A stretch of 64,000 bases of DNA. It comes from Eutrigla gurnardus. Taxonomy: Eukaryota > Chordata > Actinopteri > Perciformes > Triglidae. Below, piece after piece: positions 1 to 11,392 of the stretch (positions are counted from its first letter, which is position 1; every line of letters begins with the position of its first letter). Made by a program: the position numbers and the translations under genes. The notes beneath the pieces are model-generated. The model ran no database searches. It was not told the origin of the DNA and was given only the letters and a program-made list of their open reading frames with translations. The DNA is taken from the NCBI GenBank assembly GCA_963514095.1, contig OY741268.1:29841358-29905357 (forward strand). The letters are read 5' to 3'.

Positions 1-1322
1 CATGACTTGGTCAGGTCAAATGCTACAACATTGTTGTTGTACATGATTATTGCTTTGGGTGCCAGAGGTTCCGGGTTCAAATTCCAGACGAGCCCTTCAG
101 GAGTGACTTTAAAAGCTTCACTCATCTGCAGCTGTTCTTTGCTTTTCAGAATGGAGGGAGATTATTGTCTCCATGACATTATTCATGAACCTCTAAGCAA
201 GGCACATAAAACCTAGATAGAAAAGTCTATACAGTATGCAGAAATTTAAACTGGCAATTCATTTTGTTTAGAGGGCAAATTCTCTCTTTTCCTCTCCTCT
301 CTGCATATACCACTCTCATTACCCCCATGCGTCCTATCTGCATAAGAATTTCATATCAGTAGCTCACAGAGGCAGCCTAGTATAGTAACTTCCTACGAGG
401 TTCACAGCATATTCAGATAGCCTGCAGAAAGTCTTTATATATAAGACTGGCATATATTTACAGAAAGAGTGAGAGGAGACAGTGAGGGGGGGAGTGATTG
501 ATAAAAAGAGAATGGAGACAAAAAATGTGCTGAGAGAGAGACAAAGAGAGAGTGAAAACAACACAGCAGTATATGAAACATACAGTCCTGGAGAGGGATA
601 ACAATTAAACACATATATGAATGCCCTTATTCTGAAATATACAAGGAGATAACCATAACCTGCTAGCATTGCCAAGTCATGTATGCACATGAACAAAAAT
701 AATATCCGAGTCAACAAGAGACGTGTCAAGTGTGTGGCCATGTTTCTCCAGATAAATGCTTTCAAGGCTGCAGAAGTACTGTTAAAAATGTTGCATTAGC
801 AGTAAATGAATCCAACATATTTTAAAGGGACTGAGCAGTAAACAGTAGGGAGTTTGCCATTGTATATAAAACTGTATAGGTTTACACACTGCATGACTAC
901 CTGTAAATGTGTGGGAATGACTGGATAATAATGATAGATAGTAATCTAAGAAGTGGAATAAATTCCTTGTTCTATGGTTACTATTCAAACTGATGCATTA
1001 ATTATGGAAAGGTTAAAAGCATGCTTGCTTTTTGTTTTACAAAGATAACATGATCACTATTCAATCAAATCAAATTCAACCCTTGTCCACCTTACACTTT
1101 ACTATCTTTTCCATCCCCTAGAAAAAGAGTAATTTGGAGAAAAAGGGATGAACTAGAACACATTGAGTGGAAGAGTAATGTTGATCTGTAACAAAGAAAA
1201 AAGAACTGCAGGAATTGTTTTAATGTGTTTAAAAACACATCCTTTTCCTTTTAAATGTCTTGGTTTAAACTAGATCCACAGGGAAGTAAAAAGAGTGAGG
1301 TAAGGATGTAGAATGTGAATTG

Positions 1323-1327
<5 letters not shown>
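1..1327. other. Non-coding sequence, no gene seen
   Basis: No ORF with a recognisable domain and no convincing exon was seen. Positions about 48-110 contain a weak tRNA-like stretch with a B-box-like GGTTCAAATTCC, possibly the head of an old SINE, but no A box or tail could be matched. A 133-codon open frame on the minus strand (364-765) is hydrophobic and unrelated to anything I recognise; I treat it as chance. Confidence 0.6.

Positions 1328-1359
<32 letters not shown>
1328..1359. repeat. (GA)n microsatellite
   Basis: Uninterrupted GA dinucleotide tract set in a wider purine-rich stretch (about 1270-1520). Confidence 0.95.
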
Positions 1360-1364
<5 letters not shown>

Positions 1365-4300
1365 GATGACTTAAGAAGAAGAAAATGAAGGAAAAGGGTG
1401 AGACAAATTAAGGAGAGAAGTGATTGCGAGACAAATAATGAAAGAAAAGGCAATTACAGAATGAAGATGCAAAGTGGAAGAAGGAATTATGAAGACAGAA
1501 GATGAAGAGACAGAGAATTGAGGTAAGTAAATGCACGTTATCTTGGATCTGACAACGCTCGACTCCCCAATTCTATTTTAAGGTAATCACAGGGGAGGAG
1601 GAGGTGACAGATAGAAGCAGGAGTAGATGAGAAGGGAGACAGAGTCTGCAGGTCTTTTTTTTTGTATGTGCACATAAGTGTTACCGAGAGTCGAGTAAAG
1701 TCAATTTGATATGTCCAGACCAAAGACCGAGAGGGGTTGAGCCAGGCAGATGAAGAGAGTACAGAGGCTGGCAAGAAAGAGGAACATTGTTACAGTAGAA
1801 TACTGATGGTTGCTAAAAACAAGAAAGCTTCAATGTCAATGTGGCTTTGGGGTTCATAACATTATGAAATCCATAGAATGTATTGAACATGAGGGGTATT
1901 CTTAAGCGTTTTGTTTTTGGCAAACAACAATGCCCATCAGGGTTGCAAGGGCTACAGGTCTCAGTAAAGTGATAAAGGATCTAAAATCTCATCAAAAGTG
2001 TCATTTAAAAATATAATTACAAACATAAAAGTTTAAATCTTTTTAAACCCAAGGGTAAGAATGTATAATGTACGAGGAGCAGCAGATGGTGTTGCAAAGA
2101 AGTTGGTGTGACAACCCCTCAAAAGACAATTTTTCCTTCACACCCTCCAATCCACTAGGGGTCATCAGTTCCTTTTCCTGGTTGGTCTTTTATTACAGGA
2201 CTTGAGTCGTCTGCTGATGAGCCAAACCTGAGCCTGGTGTGGTTTCATTTAGAAAAGCTCATCGCAAGAACGTGGATTCCCCCTTCCTCTGCTGACATGG
2301 CTGCTGTTTAGGTTAGTTCCAGACATTTTAACACATCAACACATGCTAATTTACTGATTACTGACATTTTAACTCAACAACTGCATTGAAGCTAGTCCAG
2401 GATCCCAACCTATTTGTTAAGTTTCATTTAGCCTTAGTGTAAAAATGGGGGCTCGTCCTGACTTGATTCACCTGGTTTCAGTTTGTGTTGTGCAGCTGGT
2501 TCTGTTGGTTTGAAGTAGCTGCAGAGAAGGGTTTCAAGATCACTTCCAGCTTAGTAGGCATGTGCAATCTGGTTGTTTGAGAGACATGGCAGTGTGGTGA
2601 GTAGGCTGTCTTTGGCTAATTTCAGGATCATTTGTGTGCTGCTTTCACACATTGTCAGATGGGATTGTCTAAATGTGTGTGCCCAGAGATTGAGATTGAT
2701 ACTATCTATCCTGATGGGAGATAACGTGTGTGGGCTGTGAATGCCTCTTTGTCTAAGGCTGAATATTTAAATCCTACTTTCAACAAAGTTGTGTGGAAAA
2801 TCGAGCCATAACCAGGAGCAAAATCAAGCCCCATAACATACGATGCACAATCACAGAGGCCAGAAAGCAGTTTAGAGCAATGAAATTGACCAGGAACAAT
2901 GCAAACCCATTCCCACGTCAAATCGGACATGATTTGATTTCATGCTTTCCTCAAAGAGAAGGAACTCAAAAAGGTCAATTATGTTTGCAATGAGGAGAAG
3001 GCATTTCCATAGATATTCTGACACATTATATGAAGCCAGCATAAAATAAACAGAAGTTATTTTACCAGAGGCTATGCATAATGTGAAACTCCCTTGTGCA
3101 ATGTAATCATTTTTCCATTGGCCAGTCTGCGACATTCTCGTTATGCATGCACCATATTGTGTAGAAATAACCTGTTTCTCATTAGCGTACTTGGAAATGC
3201 TATGGTCAGGCTTTGCTGATACATTTTCTCTGTCTTTAGTTAAAACGCTATGGGCTACGAGCGTGATGGTAATACAAGACTCTTCAACTGAAAAAATGTG
3301 GCTAATACAACAATGATGAACAGAGCTTTTTTAAAAAAAAATAAAAAAAATCTTGCCCCCAAAAGGCACAAAGAGATAAAGAAACAATACTTTGTGAGGA
3401 CACACAAGACACACAAGACACACATTTATTTTGAATTGACCCGAGTCGATATGCAATTTATACAGAAGTTATTTGACAAAAAGTATGTGGTTTTCTGTTT
3501 CTGCCTTCTAAAGTTGAAAGAAAGCTAGTAGCTTTAGATCCCATAGATCAGATTAGCCTAGTTCTCATCACCGAGCTGTTGTATGATCCCCAGACAGTCC
3601 AGAAAAAGTATCAGCTGGCCCCATACGAAGCATCTGCTCAATGCTGCTTCACTTGTTTTCCATTAAAGCAACAATTCTCTGCAGATTAATACTGACACAG
3701 TATGATAGTATTGATGTCGTGGATCTTTGAAATCAAACTGCCAGTCTCCACTGATAGGATTAGCCCTGTTTTCATCATTGTGAATTTAATTTCTTTCTTT
3801 TTTTTCATTAAACTAAATGCATTATTTAAACCTTTTTTTTCTATTCTGAGAAGATCTGCTGAGCATGCATGCTCTTTCCCAGCAGTACTTCACACATTCA
3901 TCATACAGCTGTAAACAGGCACCCGTGGGAGCCACAGAATACAACCACTGTCCTGTCACTGAAACTGAGCAGCACCACAGCAGCATTTCAGGGTTAGGAC
4001 TCATTGAAATGTTCATGGGCACATTATTATTTTAATTACAACATTAATATATAACATTGTCCTACCAGCTAACTGATGTAGCTCCTGTTTAATCAGTTGC
4101 TCAGAGTTTTATTTTCAAATGAAATCTCAGTCTCTTTTTCTGAGCTAGTCCTTCATCAAACCTTGTAAAACATGCAATAAAGTATTGCATCCATGCTTTT
4201 TGTCAGAACGCTGTTTCGTGCATTAAATGCAGAAAAGTGTATATTTAGAAAAATTATGTCAAGACAATACTGGTAACGTCGGCTAAACCGAAATGGCATT

Positions 4301-4985
4301 TCCAACATTTGCTGTTTCATGGTAAAGGTCTAACGCTGCTTTAAATTTAGAATGCATAAATTGAAGCCTATTTAATATTAGTTGTTTATCAAAATCAAGG
4401 CAGAATAGAAAACAAATTTAGTCATCAACATTTAGATTGTACCAGATCCGCTTAATAAATCAGTATTGTACAAATGCTTATTAAATAGATCAGACTAATG
4501 CAAAACGAAAGCAAGAGGTACTTTAAGTCAAAGTTGGACTGTTATTATTGTTTTTATATTATGTATATTTTGGCAATAATTTAACGGTTCACCTTGGGTT
4601 TTTCTTCCAAATCGGTATTATTGTCTTATTATGTCCTGTTCCTGTTTATTCACTAATAGGATTAATTTTGTGCAAGGTCATCACCTTCCCAGATCTCAGC
4701 GATTGACATGGTTGGTGTAATGCTAATTTTACTGATGAGAAAGATGTCCAGACTATGACAATGTGTTGTAATAAACTGGATTTTTTCTTGAAAAAGAGGT
4801 GAATGGCTGTGAGGAGACAAACCGTGCAACCCAATCATTACAAAAAGCTTTTTAGATGGGTCTCCTATGTGATCATAGCCTGAGGCCACGTTTGCCCCCC
4901 GTTGACATTTCACTTGACCTTTTTGAATGAGTGTCACAGGGAACATTGCCTGTGGTGAGTTATAGCGTTGAATTGTATTACTTTA
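1360..4985. other. Non-coding sequence, no gene seen
   Basis: AT-rich unique-looking sequence. Short poly-A/poly-T runs occur near 3335 and 3800-3840, and a short imperfect ACACAAG repeat lies at about 3398-3424. No domain-bearing ORF and no RNA gene was recognised. Confidence 0.6.
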
Positions 4986-4989
4986 CAGG

Positions 4990-5063
4990 GTTGTCTGCGA
5001 AGATTCTCAGTCATCCAGGTCATGGTGATCTTTGAAAGTTGTATCGTAGGCAACTGAAGTCTG
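4990..5063 (+). repeat. Probable dispersed-repeat fragment upstream of SINE remnant
   Basis: The stretch with TCTCAGTCATCCAGGTCATG followed by a GTAGGCAACTG box resembles a very common fish dispersed sequence (remembered as a LINE-type 3' region). It runs directly into the SINE remnant at 5064. Identification is from memory only. Confidence 0.4.
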
Positions 5064-5275
5064 TTCTCTCCGGCTTCCTCCCACAGTCCAAAGACATGCA
5101 GGATGGTGATAGGTAAATTGATAACTCTAGGTGTGAATGTGAATGGTTGTCTGTCTCTATGAGTCATACCTGTCTGGCGACCTATCCAGGTGAACCCTGC
5201 CTTTGCCCAATATCAGCTGGGATCGACGCCAACCCCCTGAATAGAATCAGTGGAGATTGATTGATGGTTGGATAG
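5064..5275 (+). mobile_element. Degenerate 5'-truncated tRNA-derived SINE (V-SINE-like)
   Basis: This matches the body of the full-length copies at 35.2 kb and 60.2 kb in this window: CTTCCTCCCACAGTCCAAAG, then GTGTGAATGTGAATGG, then GGTGAACCCTGCC and CAGCTGGGATCG. The tRNA-like head is missing, there are many substitutions and small deletions, and the tail has decayed to a GATTGATGG-type end. It is an old copy, non-autonomous and normally mobilised by a LINE partner. Confidence 0.8.
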
Positions 5276-8200
5276 CTGAAAGTGTCAAAAGTGAAAGAGC
5301 TGAAATCTACTTTCCATTGAGCTCACAGATATATTTATATGATAGAATGCATGAATTGGATTTGTCGCTCAGAGTTTCTACTCTCAAACACTGTAGTAAA
5401 CTCTTTGGAACATGACAGGAGGAAATACCCCAGACAGTCTCTCCAGTGGGTTGTGAGTAACTTTACATTATTGCCAATGTGTGTTGACATTTCCAAAGAC
5501 ATTGTGATTGGGTGTAACTGTATCTCGTACTCAGCTTTTATTTTAACATGGAGAAAACTGATATCAGGGACAAAAGGAGTGCTTCTGAAATCTGCTTGAC
5601 GCTGTTGACACTCACCTGTGGGATAGAAACTATACACTTTGGGAAAACATTTGCAGTAATAGCGCTGATAAACCAAGAGCTCCAAAAATCCTTCCTTTTC
5701 TGAAAATATGAAAAAGACCAAGTTTTCCTGCAGTTAAAGTGCCATTTGACTCTTCACAGTGCTGGGATTAACCCACTTTCTGTCATGCAGTGAAGTCACA
5801 GGGATTTGACAGTTAAGGCCTGCCAGACTTTCTACTGGAATGTGAACTGGACTGACCTCTTTGCTTTAAAATGTCTGCTCTTGAGAAACTAAAAGGAAAC
5901 TGCCAATGTATTTTATGCATTTAGATATATCCTGAGGCTTTTCGAATATGAGACTTCTTCAGTTCAGTTTCAACATTTATTCAAGCTTGACTATTTGTGG
6001 GAGATGTTACTCAAACCATGGCCTCTAGTGTCTTAAGCACCACTTCTCAGACATCCTAAAGAAACAAAAACAAGATTTTACATCCAAGATAACAAAGCGT
6101 GCTGACATTTAACCAATTACACCATATTGTTTTGTTTTATTTAGCACCAGCTAAGGCTCATGGGAGTTATGCAAACGTGTTCATACAACCGTATATTTGA
6201 TGTAAAATGTTCACATGATGATGGTGCTCGATAAAAATCTTGTAGTTGTATAGTTGTACAAGGCTCTTTTAGATATTTTACCGGATGAGTGATAACGTGA
6301 AATTATGGTTGGCATGGTTAGTACTGTGAGATACGTGGGTCGTTAGTGAGTCGACTACAATCTTTTCCTAACCCTGCCTCAGTAGTTTTGTTGCTGAAAC
6401 CTAACATTCTGTAAAGACGGAAGTTTTTATTTTGAAAAGACACGATGCATGTTATGAATGTATTTGAGGAATTGGAAGTGAGAATGTGTTGCAAGTATGA
6501 TTTGACAAATGAGGGTTTGCTATTATGATTATTGACGTATTAAGTACACATTGAAAGCTTCCTACTTCTTCTTACAAATTGTAGGAAGTCAACATTTTAC
6601 AAAGAACTTTTAAGTTGCAGCTATTTACAGACTTCTTGCTGTGGTCAGAAGCAACCACAACAACAACAATCCTCAATAATGCTGTAATCTGTTTTAGCTC
6701 TAATAGTAAGTATTCGTGTTTAATGGTTCTAACAACACAAGTCTGTGGTGATGTGTGCCACTTGACACCTCTCATAGCATTGGGATTAACCCACTTTTCT
6801 CCACAATGCAGTCGGGACCACAGGGAAGTGACATGAGCGATATTCCCCCGTCGCTCTCTTCATGGTAACACAAGGATGAGCAAGGATCCCCCCTCAGGAC
6901 GCCTCCACCTCCTCACACCGCGACATCCCGGCACTGACTCCTGGGTAATTTACTTCTTGGCCTTTCAGTGCAAAAAAACATTTTCATGAGAGAAAAGAAA
7001 CACCATTTGTAAAGAAGAGACACCTTTTGCTTGTGTATCCGTCGTCCCTTTTGCATCGCCAGCTTCTCTAATCAATCTTTACCACTCACTCCCTTCCCGT
7101 TCTCTTCTTTCTTCAGAGGCTCCGTTGAAAGTGAAAATGCAGCGGGTTGTGGAGTTTTTCGGATTTTCCTGGAGTCCCTTTGATATGGAAATTAAATGAC
7201 TCCCCTCAATGGCAGAATAGCTGAAGCACAATCCCAGTGTTAGTGGTTCCGGCGTATATCCCTTTATACAAAATAAAAATAAAAAAAAGAAGAGAAAAGG
7301 CGCATTGTCAAGAGAGAAGACACAATCACAGTCGGATGATTATAGCTGGCCATTTTTGCTGAGCATTATTGAATTTGATATGTCCACTCGCACAAAAGGG
7401 AACCTTTTCAAATATACGCCTCGGGGAGCGGATTCCGATAAAACGCTGGTTCTGTTTCAAAGTCTCCTGGCTGTGGTTTCCCCAAGAGTGAATTCAGCTT
7501 GTAAAGAATACAACAGAAATCCTGCACAGCTAATGAGCGTGTCTGAAGTGAAGCAGCTTGAAAGCAGCAGAAGCACTGAAACCTTAAGTGTTTGTTAGCA
7601 TGTCAGAGCTAAATCCTTCCTCAGTGTCAGCGATGGCAGATAAAAGGAAAAATAACACAGCGTCTTCACGGGGAACAGAGGCGCCTATGGCTCCATACAA
7701 AGGTCTGATGTAACATATTGCAGCATAAACCATCACAGCTGGATACGTATCGACGGCCATTGTGACGGATCTCAGCTGATGAAACATATTTGACCTCTGG
7801 GCGTGCCTTGTTTGAGGTAATGAAATTCTGAAATAAAGCCAGGCCATTGGGGAACCGCCTTAATTTCCCTGTTCACTTTAAGGTCTTAACTGTAACCTTC
7901 CCCGCTGTTCTATTTTATTACTGAACACATTATATCTCTGCGATGTGATGACACAGATCATTGGAGTCCTGGAACTACGTGGCAGTCAATGCAAGGGAAG
8001 TGATATCTGAAGCAATGTTCTATTTTAGTGCAGGCGCAAGAATTTATGAGCAAAGGCTGGATTACCGACTGGGCAAAGTGGGCACGAATTCAGGCACCCG
8101 GAAAAAGCTCAAGGCTTACTGCGTGTCACCTGGTTTCTGTTAGTTTTTACTTATACTTCTATGCTTGGGAATATGCAGCACTTATTAACCAACTGGTATC

Positions 8201-8845
8201 GAATAAGTGGCCCTGTGTCAGAATTTAAAGCCTTATTATGTCACTTTTGTTGGATATCTGTGATGTGTTTAACCTGGAGTTCTGGCTGATTTGTTTTCTT
8301 GATGTCGGGGAGGTTAAAAACGGCAAGAAGTCTTCTCGTTTTCAATAACGCAAAGTCATTTTGTCTGAAACCGTTCTGATAACCTTCATCACCACTTTCT
8401 CTCACAGGGAATGAAAATATAAAATAAAAATTCTGTGATCACGTACCATCCGTTCACCTTGTCTTGCTGGGTGTTTAAAATTCAACGGCGAGCTGTAAAT
8501 TAAAACCTACCTGCTGTGAGACTCCCGTTAATCTCTTGCATCAACAATAAACGTGACTTTAATTGTGGCTTAATTGACTGCTAATTGAATGACAGCAAAT
8601 TAGAATCTGGTTATTCATCACGATTGTGTTATTAAAAATGTCTATATGGTTAACGACACTGACACCACTTGAACAAATCATGTTTTCACTATATGTGATA
8701 CGTCAGACACGCATCCTTTTAAATTAATCTGATGGCAATTCAACACTTTGGTCTTCTATCTTACTAGGTTGGTCAGAGAGAGAGACGTACCTCGTTCAAA
8801 AAAACAAAACAATCAAAATAAAGAGAAAATATACATTATTGTTGT
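5276..8845. other. Non-coding sequence, no gene seen
   Basis: Mostly unique-looking AT-rich DNA. The 97- to 128-codon open frames near 5.3-5.7 and 7.3-7.6 kb carry no motif I recognise and are judged to be chance. No repeat family shared with the rest of the window was found. Confidence 0.55.
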
Positions 8846-8925
8846 GGGGCTGGTGTGTAGTGGGTAGCACTGTCGCCTCACAGTGAAAGGGTCCTAGGTT
8901 CGATTCCAGATTGGTCACTGTAATA
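8846..8925 (+). mobile_element. SINE head fragment (tRNA-like region only)
   Basis: The segment reads like the tRNA-related head of the full SINEs at 35.2 and 60.2 kb: TGTAGTGGGTAGCACTGTCG (A box) followed by GGTTCGATTCC (B box). It breaks off after the B box into unrelated sequence, so the conserved centre and LINE-like tail are absent. Confidence 0.8.
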
Positions 8926-9409
8926 CAAGCATAAGTGAATAACACAAAATAGAACACACACAATAATTTATTTGGGAATAAGCAACCTCACTTTGCATTA
9001 TGAAATAAATGAAATAAGATATACTATTTTCTTTGAGTGTGTTTTCCCTGCATGGACGTGGGAGTTTGTTAAGGTGGACGTGGGTGTTAAGGTGGAAGGT
9101 GGCTGCGTGGGTGTTTAAGCTGCACTTCAGTGTGAATAGGGCAGGCTGATGTTGAGAGGAACAAAAGGAAGCCGGGCTTCACGTCGGCTTCATCCTCCAC
9201 AGCGCGTTACAGGCTGCCGGATGAACTCATCAGTTCCTTCACACGGTGTGAAATGTCACATGACAGGCTGTGTGTCTTCATGAAAAGGACCTTTTTTCTT
9301 GGCTAATCACCGATTAACACATTTCCTCCACAACATCTTCATTTTTACATCATATGTCAAGTCTTTATAATGAATTATGTTGTGAGGAATGAAGTGATTA
9401 GGTCAGAAG

Positions 9410-9411
<2 letters not shown>
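8926..9411. other. Non-coding sequence, no gene seen
   Basis: It includes a short direct repeat of GGACGTGGGTGTTAAGGTGG type at about 9055-9100. Nothing else was recognised. Confidence 0.5.

Positions 9412-9505
<94 letters not shown>
9412..9505. repeat. (TG)47 microsatellite
   Basis: 94 bp of uninterrupted alternating TG. A tract this long and perfect is likely to be length-polymorphic and can adopt Z-DNA. Confidence 0.98.
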
Positions 9506-9506
<1 letters not shown>

Positions 9507-10671
9507 CTGAGCTGAGGTCAGTAAGGAGAAAAAAGTGAAAATATTCAGTGGAGAATTTAAGCCAAACTATCAAAAATGCACCAATATTACACAAATCTTC
9601 CAGATGGAGACACGCTAACATATTTTCTCCCAATAAATCATGATGTATAGCCTATTTCGGTGGCCTATAAATATCAGCCTATTAACAATACTGTTCATAA
9701 ATATTTTAAAATGTACTTTCTACCAATCCCCTCAGTGTGAATGAATAAATCACCAGTTGCTCTGGAGCAGCAGCCAGGCCTCAGATAAGGCTACACTTTC
9801 AAAATCAATAGATATCATGTTGTTTATCAGAGCAAACAACTTGAGTCAGTAGCCACTTGTCTATCGTAATTTAAATAAGCATTTTATTTTGTGTTTATTC
9901 AGCCATTTGACTCCGTTTTTGCTGATTCCTTCACCTCCAAGCTCTCTTCGTCCCCTTCCCACCTTCTATACCTCTTTTCCTACTCCTGTCACCCCTCTTC
10001 TCCCAGCTCTCTATCTCATCACCATGCTTTTATTTTCCGCTACACTTCCACCACTGTTATTCTCCAATCACGTCCCTCGTCTACACGTAATCATTCTTTC
10101 ATGTTATCATCGTCCTCCTTATCTGCGCTGCTGACATTACCGTCCGTCAAGTCAAATGGAAGCCACGCTGAGAATATATGCTGTTAAATGATTCAAAAAT
10201 AATATGCTCATTCGTTCATCCGTTTTCCACCCCCGCTCTTTGTCAGATTCCCCTTTTCCCTCTTTGAACCATGTGCTCCCTACAATCATTTCCCACTCCA
10301 GTTGTACCATTACCAGTAGTACTATTTGTATTTCCATATTTTTGAATGTGTGATATTAGTATTATTATTATTAAAACGCCGTTCATGTGTGAAAGCAACA
10401 TGCATCTGTGTATTTATCTTTTCTTCTTTAGTCATGTTGTCATTTGGAGTCACAAGCAGAATCCTGTAGACCGGAACCTCCTGGATCCTCCGAGGAGAAA
10501 CACATTTTCATACATTTTGTAGTTCCCATAGTTGGGTGATGAAAAACGTCAGCTTAGTGACTGAAAGCCAGCCGAGTCGTACCCCTATATAATAATTATT
10601 ATTTCATCTGACTACAGCAAGACCTCCAGATTTCCAATCAGCCATTACGCAGGGTGGGTAATGGCTAGGGT
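9506..10671. other. Non-coding sequence with pyrimidine-rich block
   Basis: Positions about 9905-10110 are strongly pyrimidine-rich on the plus strand. The two 80- to 100-codon frames here are products of that bias. No gene was seen. Confidence 0.6.
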
Positions 10672-10710
10672 GGGTAGGTAGGTAGGTAGGTAGGTAGGTA
10701 GGTAGGTAGG

Positions 10711-10765
<55 letters not shown>

Positions 10766-11392
10766 GATGGGTTGGTAGGTAGGTAGGTAGGTAGGTAGGT
10801 AGGTAGGTTGGTTGGTTGGTTGGTAGATAGGTAGGTAGGTTGGTAGATAGATGGGTAGGTAGGTTGGTTGGATGGTAGATAGGTAGGTTGGTTGGTTGGT
10901 AGATAGGTAGGTAGGTTGGTAGATAGATGGGTAGGTAGGTTGGTTGGATGGTAGATAGGTAGGTAAGTAGATAGGTAGGTTGGTAGATAGGTAGGTAAGT
11001 AGATAGGTAGGTTGGTAGATAGGTAGGTAAGTAGATAGGTAGGTAGGTAGATACATGGGTAGATAGGTAGGTAGGTTAGTAGGTAGGTAGGTTGGTAGAT
11101 AGGTGGGTAGGTAGGTAGGTAGGTAGGTAGGTAGGTAGGTAGGTAGGTAGGTAGGTAGGTAGGTAGGTAGGTTGGTAGATAGATAGGTGGGTAGGTAGGT
11201 AGGTACATAGGTAGGTGAAGGGTTGGTAGGCAGGTAGGTAGGTTGGTAGATAGGTGGGTAGGTAGGTAGGTAGGTAGGTAGGTAGGTAGGTAGGTAGGTA
11301 GGTAGGTTGGTAGATAGATAGGTGGGTAGGTAGGTAGGTACATAGGTAGGTGAAGGGTTGGTAGGCAGGTAGGTAGGTAAGTAGGTAGGTTG
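10672..11392. repeat. GGTA/GATA/GGTT tetranucleotide array with higher-order repeat
   Basis: About 720 bp of tetranucleotide repeat. It opens with (GGTA)n, has a pure GATA block at about 10712-10764, then mixed GGTA, GGTT and GATA words, with long (GGTA)n at about 11105-11172 and 11257-11306. The distinctive words ACATAGG and GAAGGGTTGGTAGGCAGG occur twice, 135 bp apart (GAAG at 11217 and 11352), showing a higher-order duplication. The 232- and 306-codon frames on the minus strand (YLPT repeats) are translations of this array and not a gene. Confidence 0.97.

Noticed and set aside
364..765. 133-codon hydrophobic minus-strand frame as a membrane protein
   Set aside because: Composition follows the AT/GA bias of the region; no homologous family recognised and no supporting signals.
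8846..8925. Genuine tRNA gene (A and B boxes present)
   Set aside because: Cloverleaf pairing was not evident and the sequence matches the head of SINEs at 35.2 and 60.2 kb.
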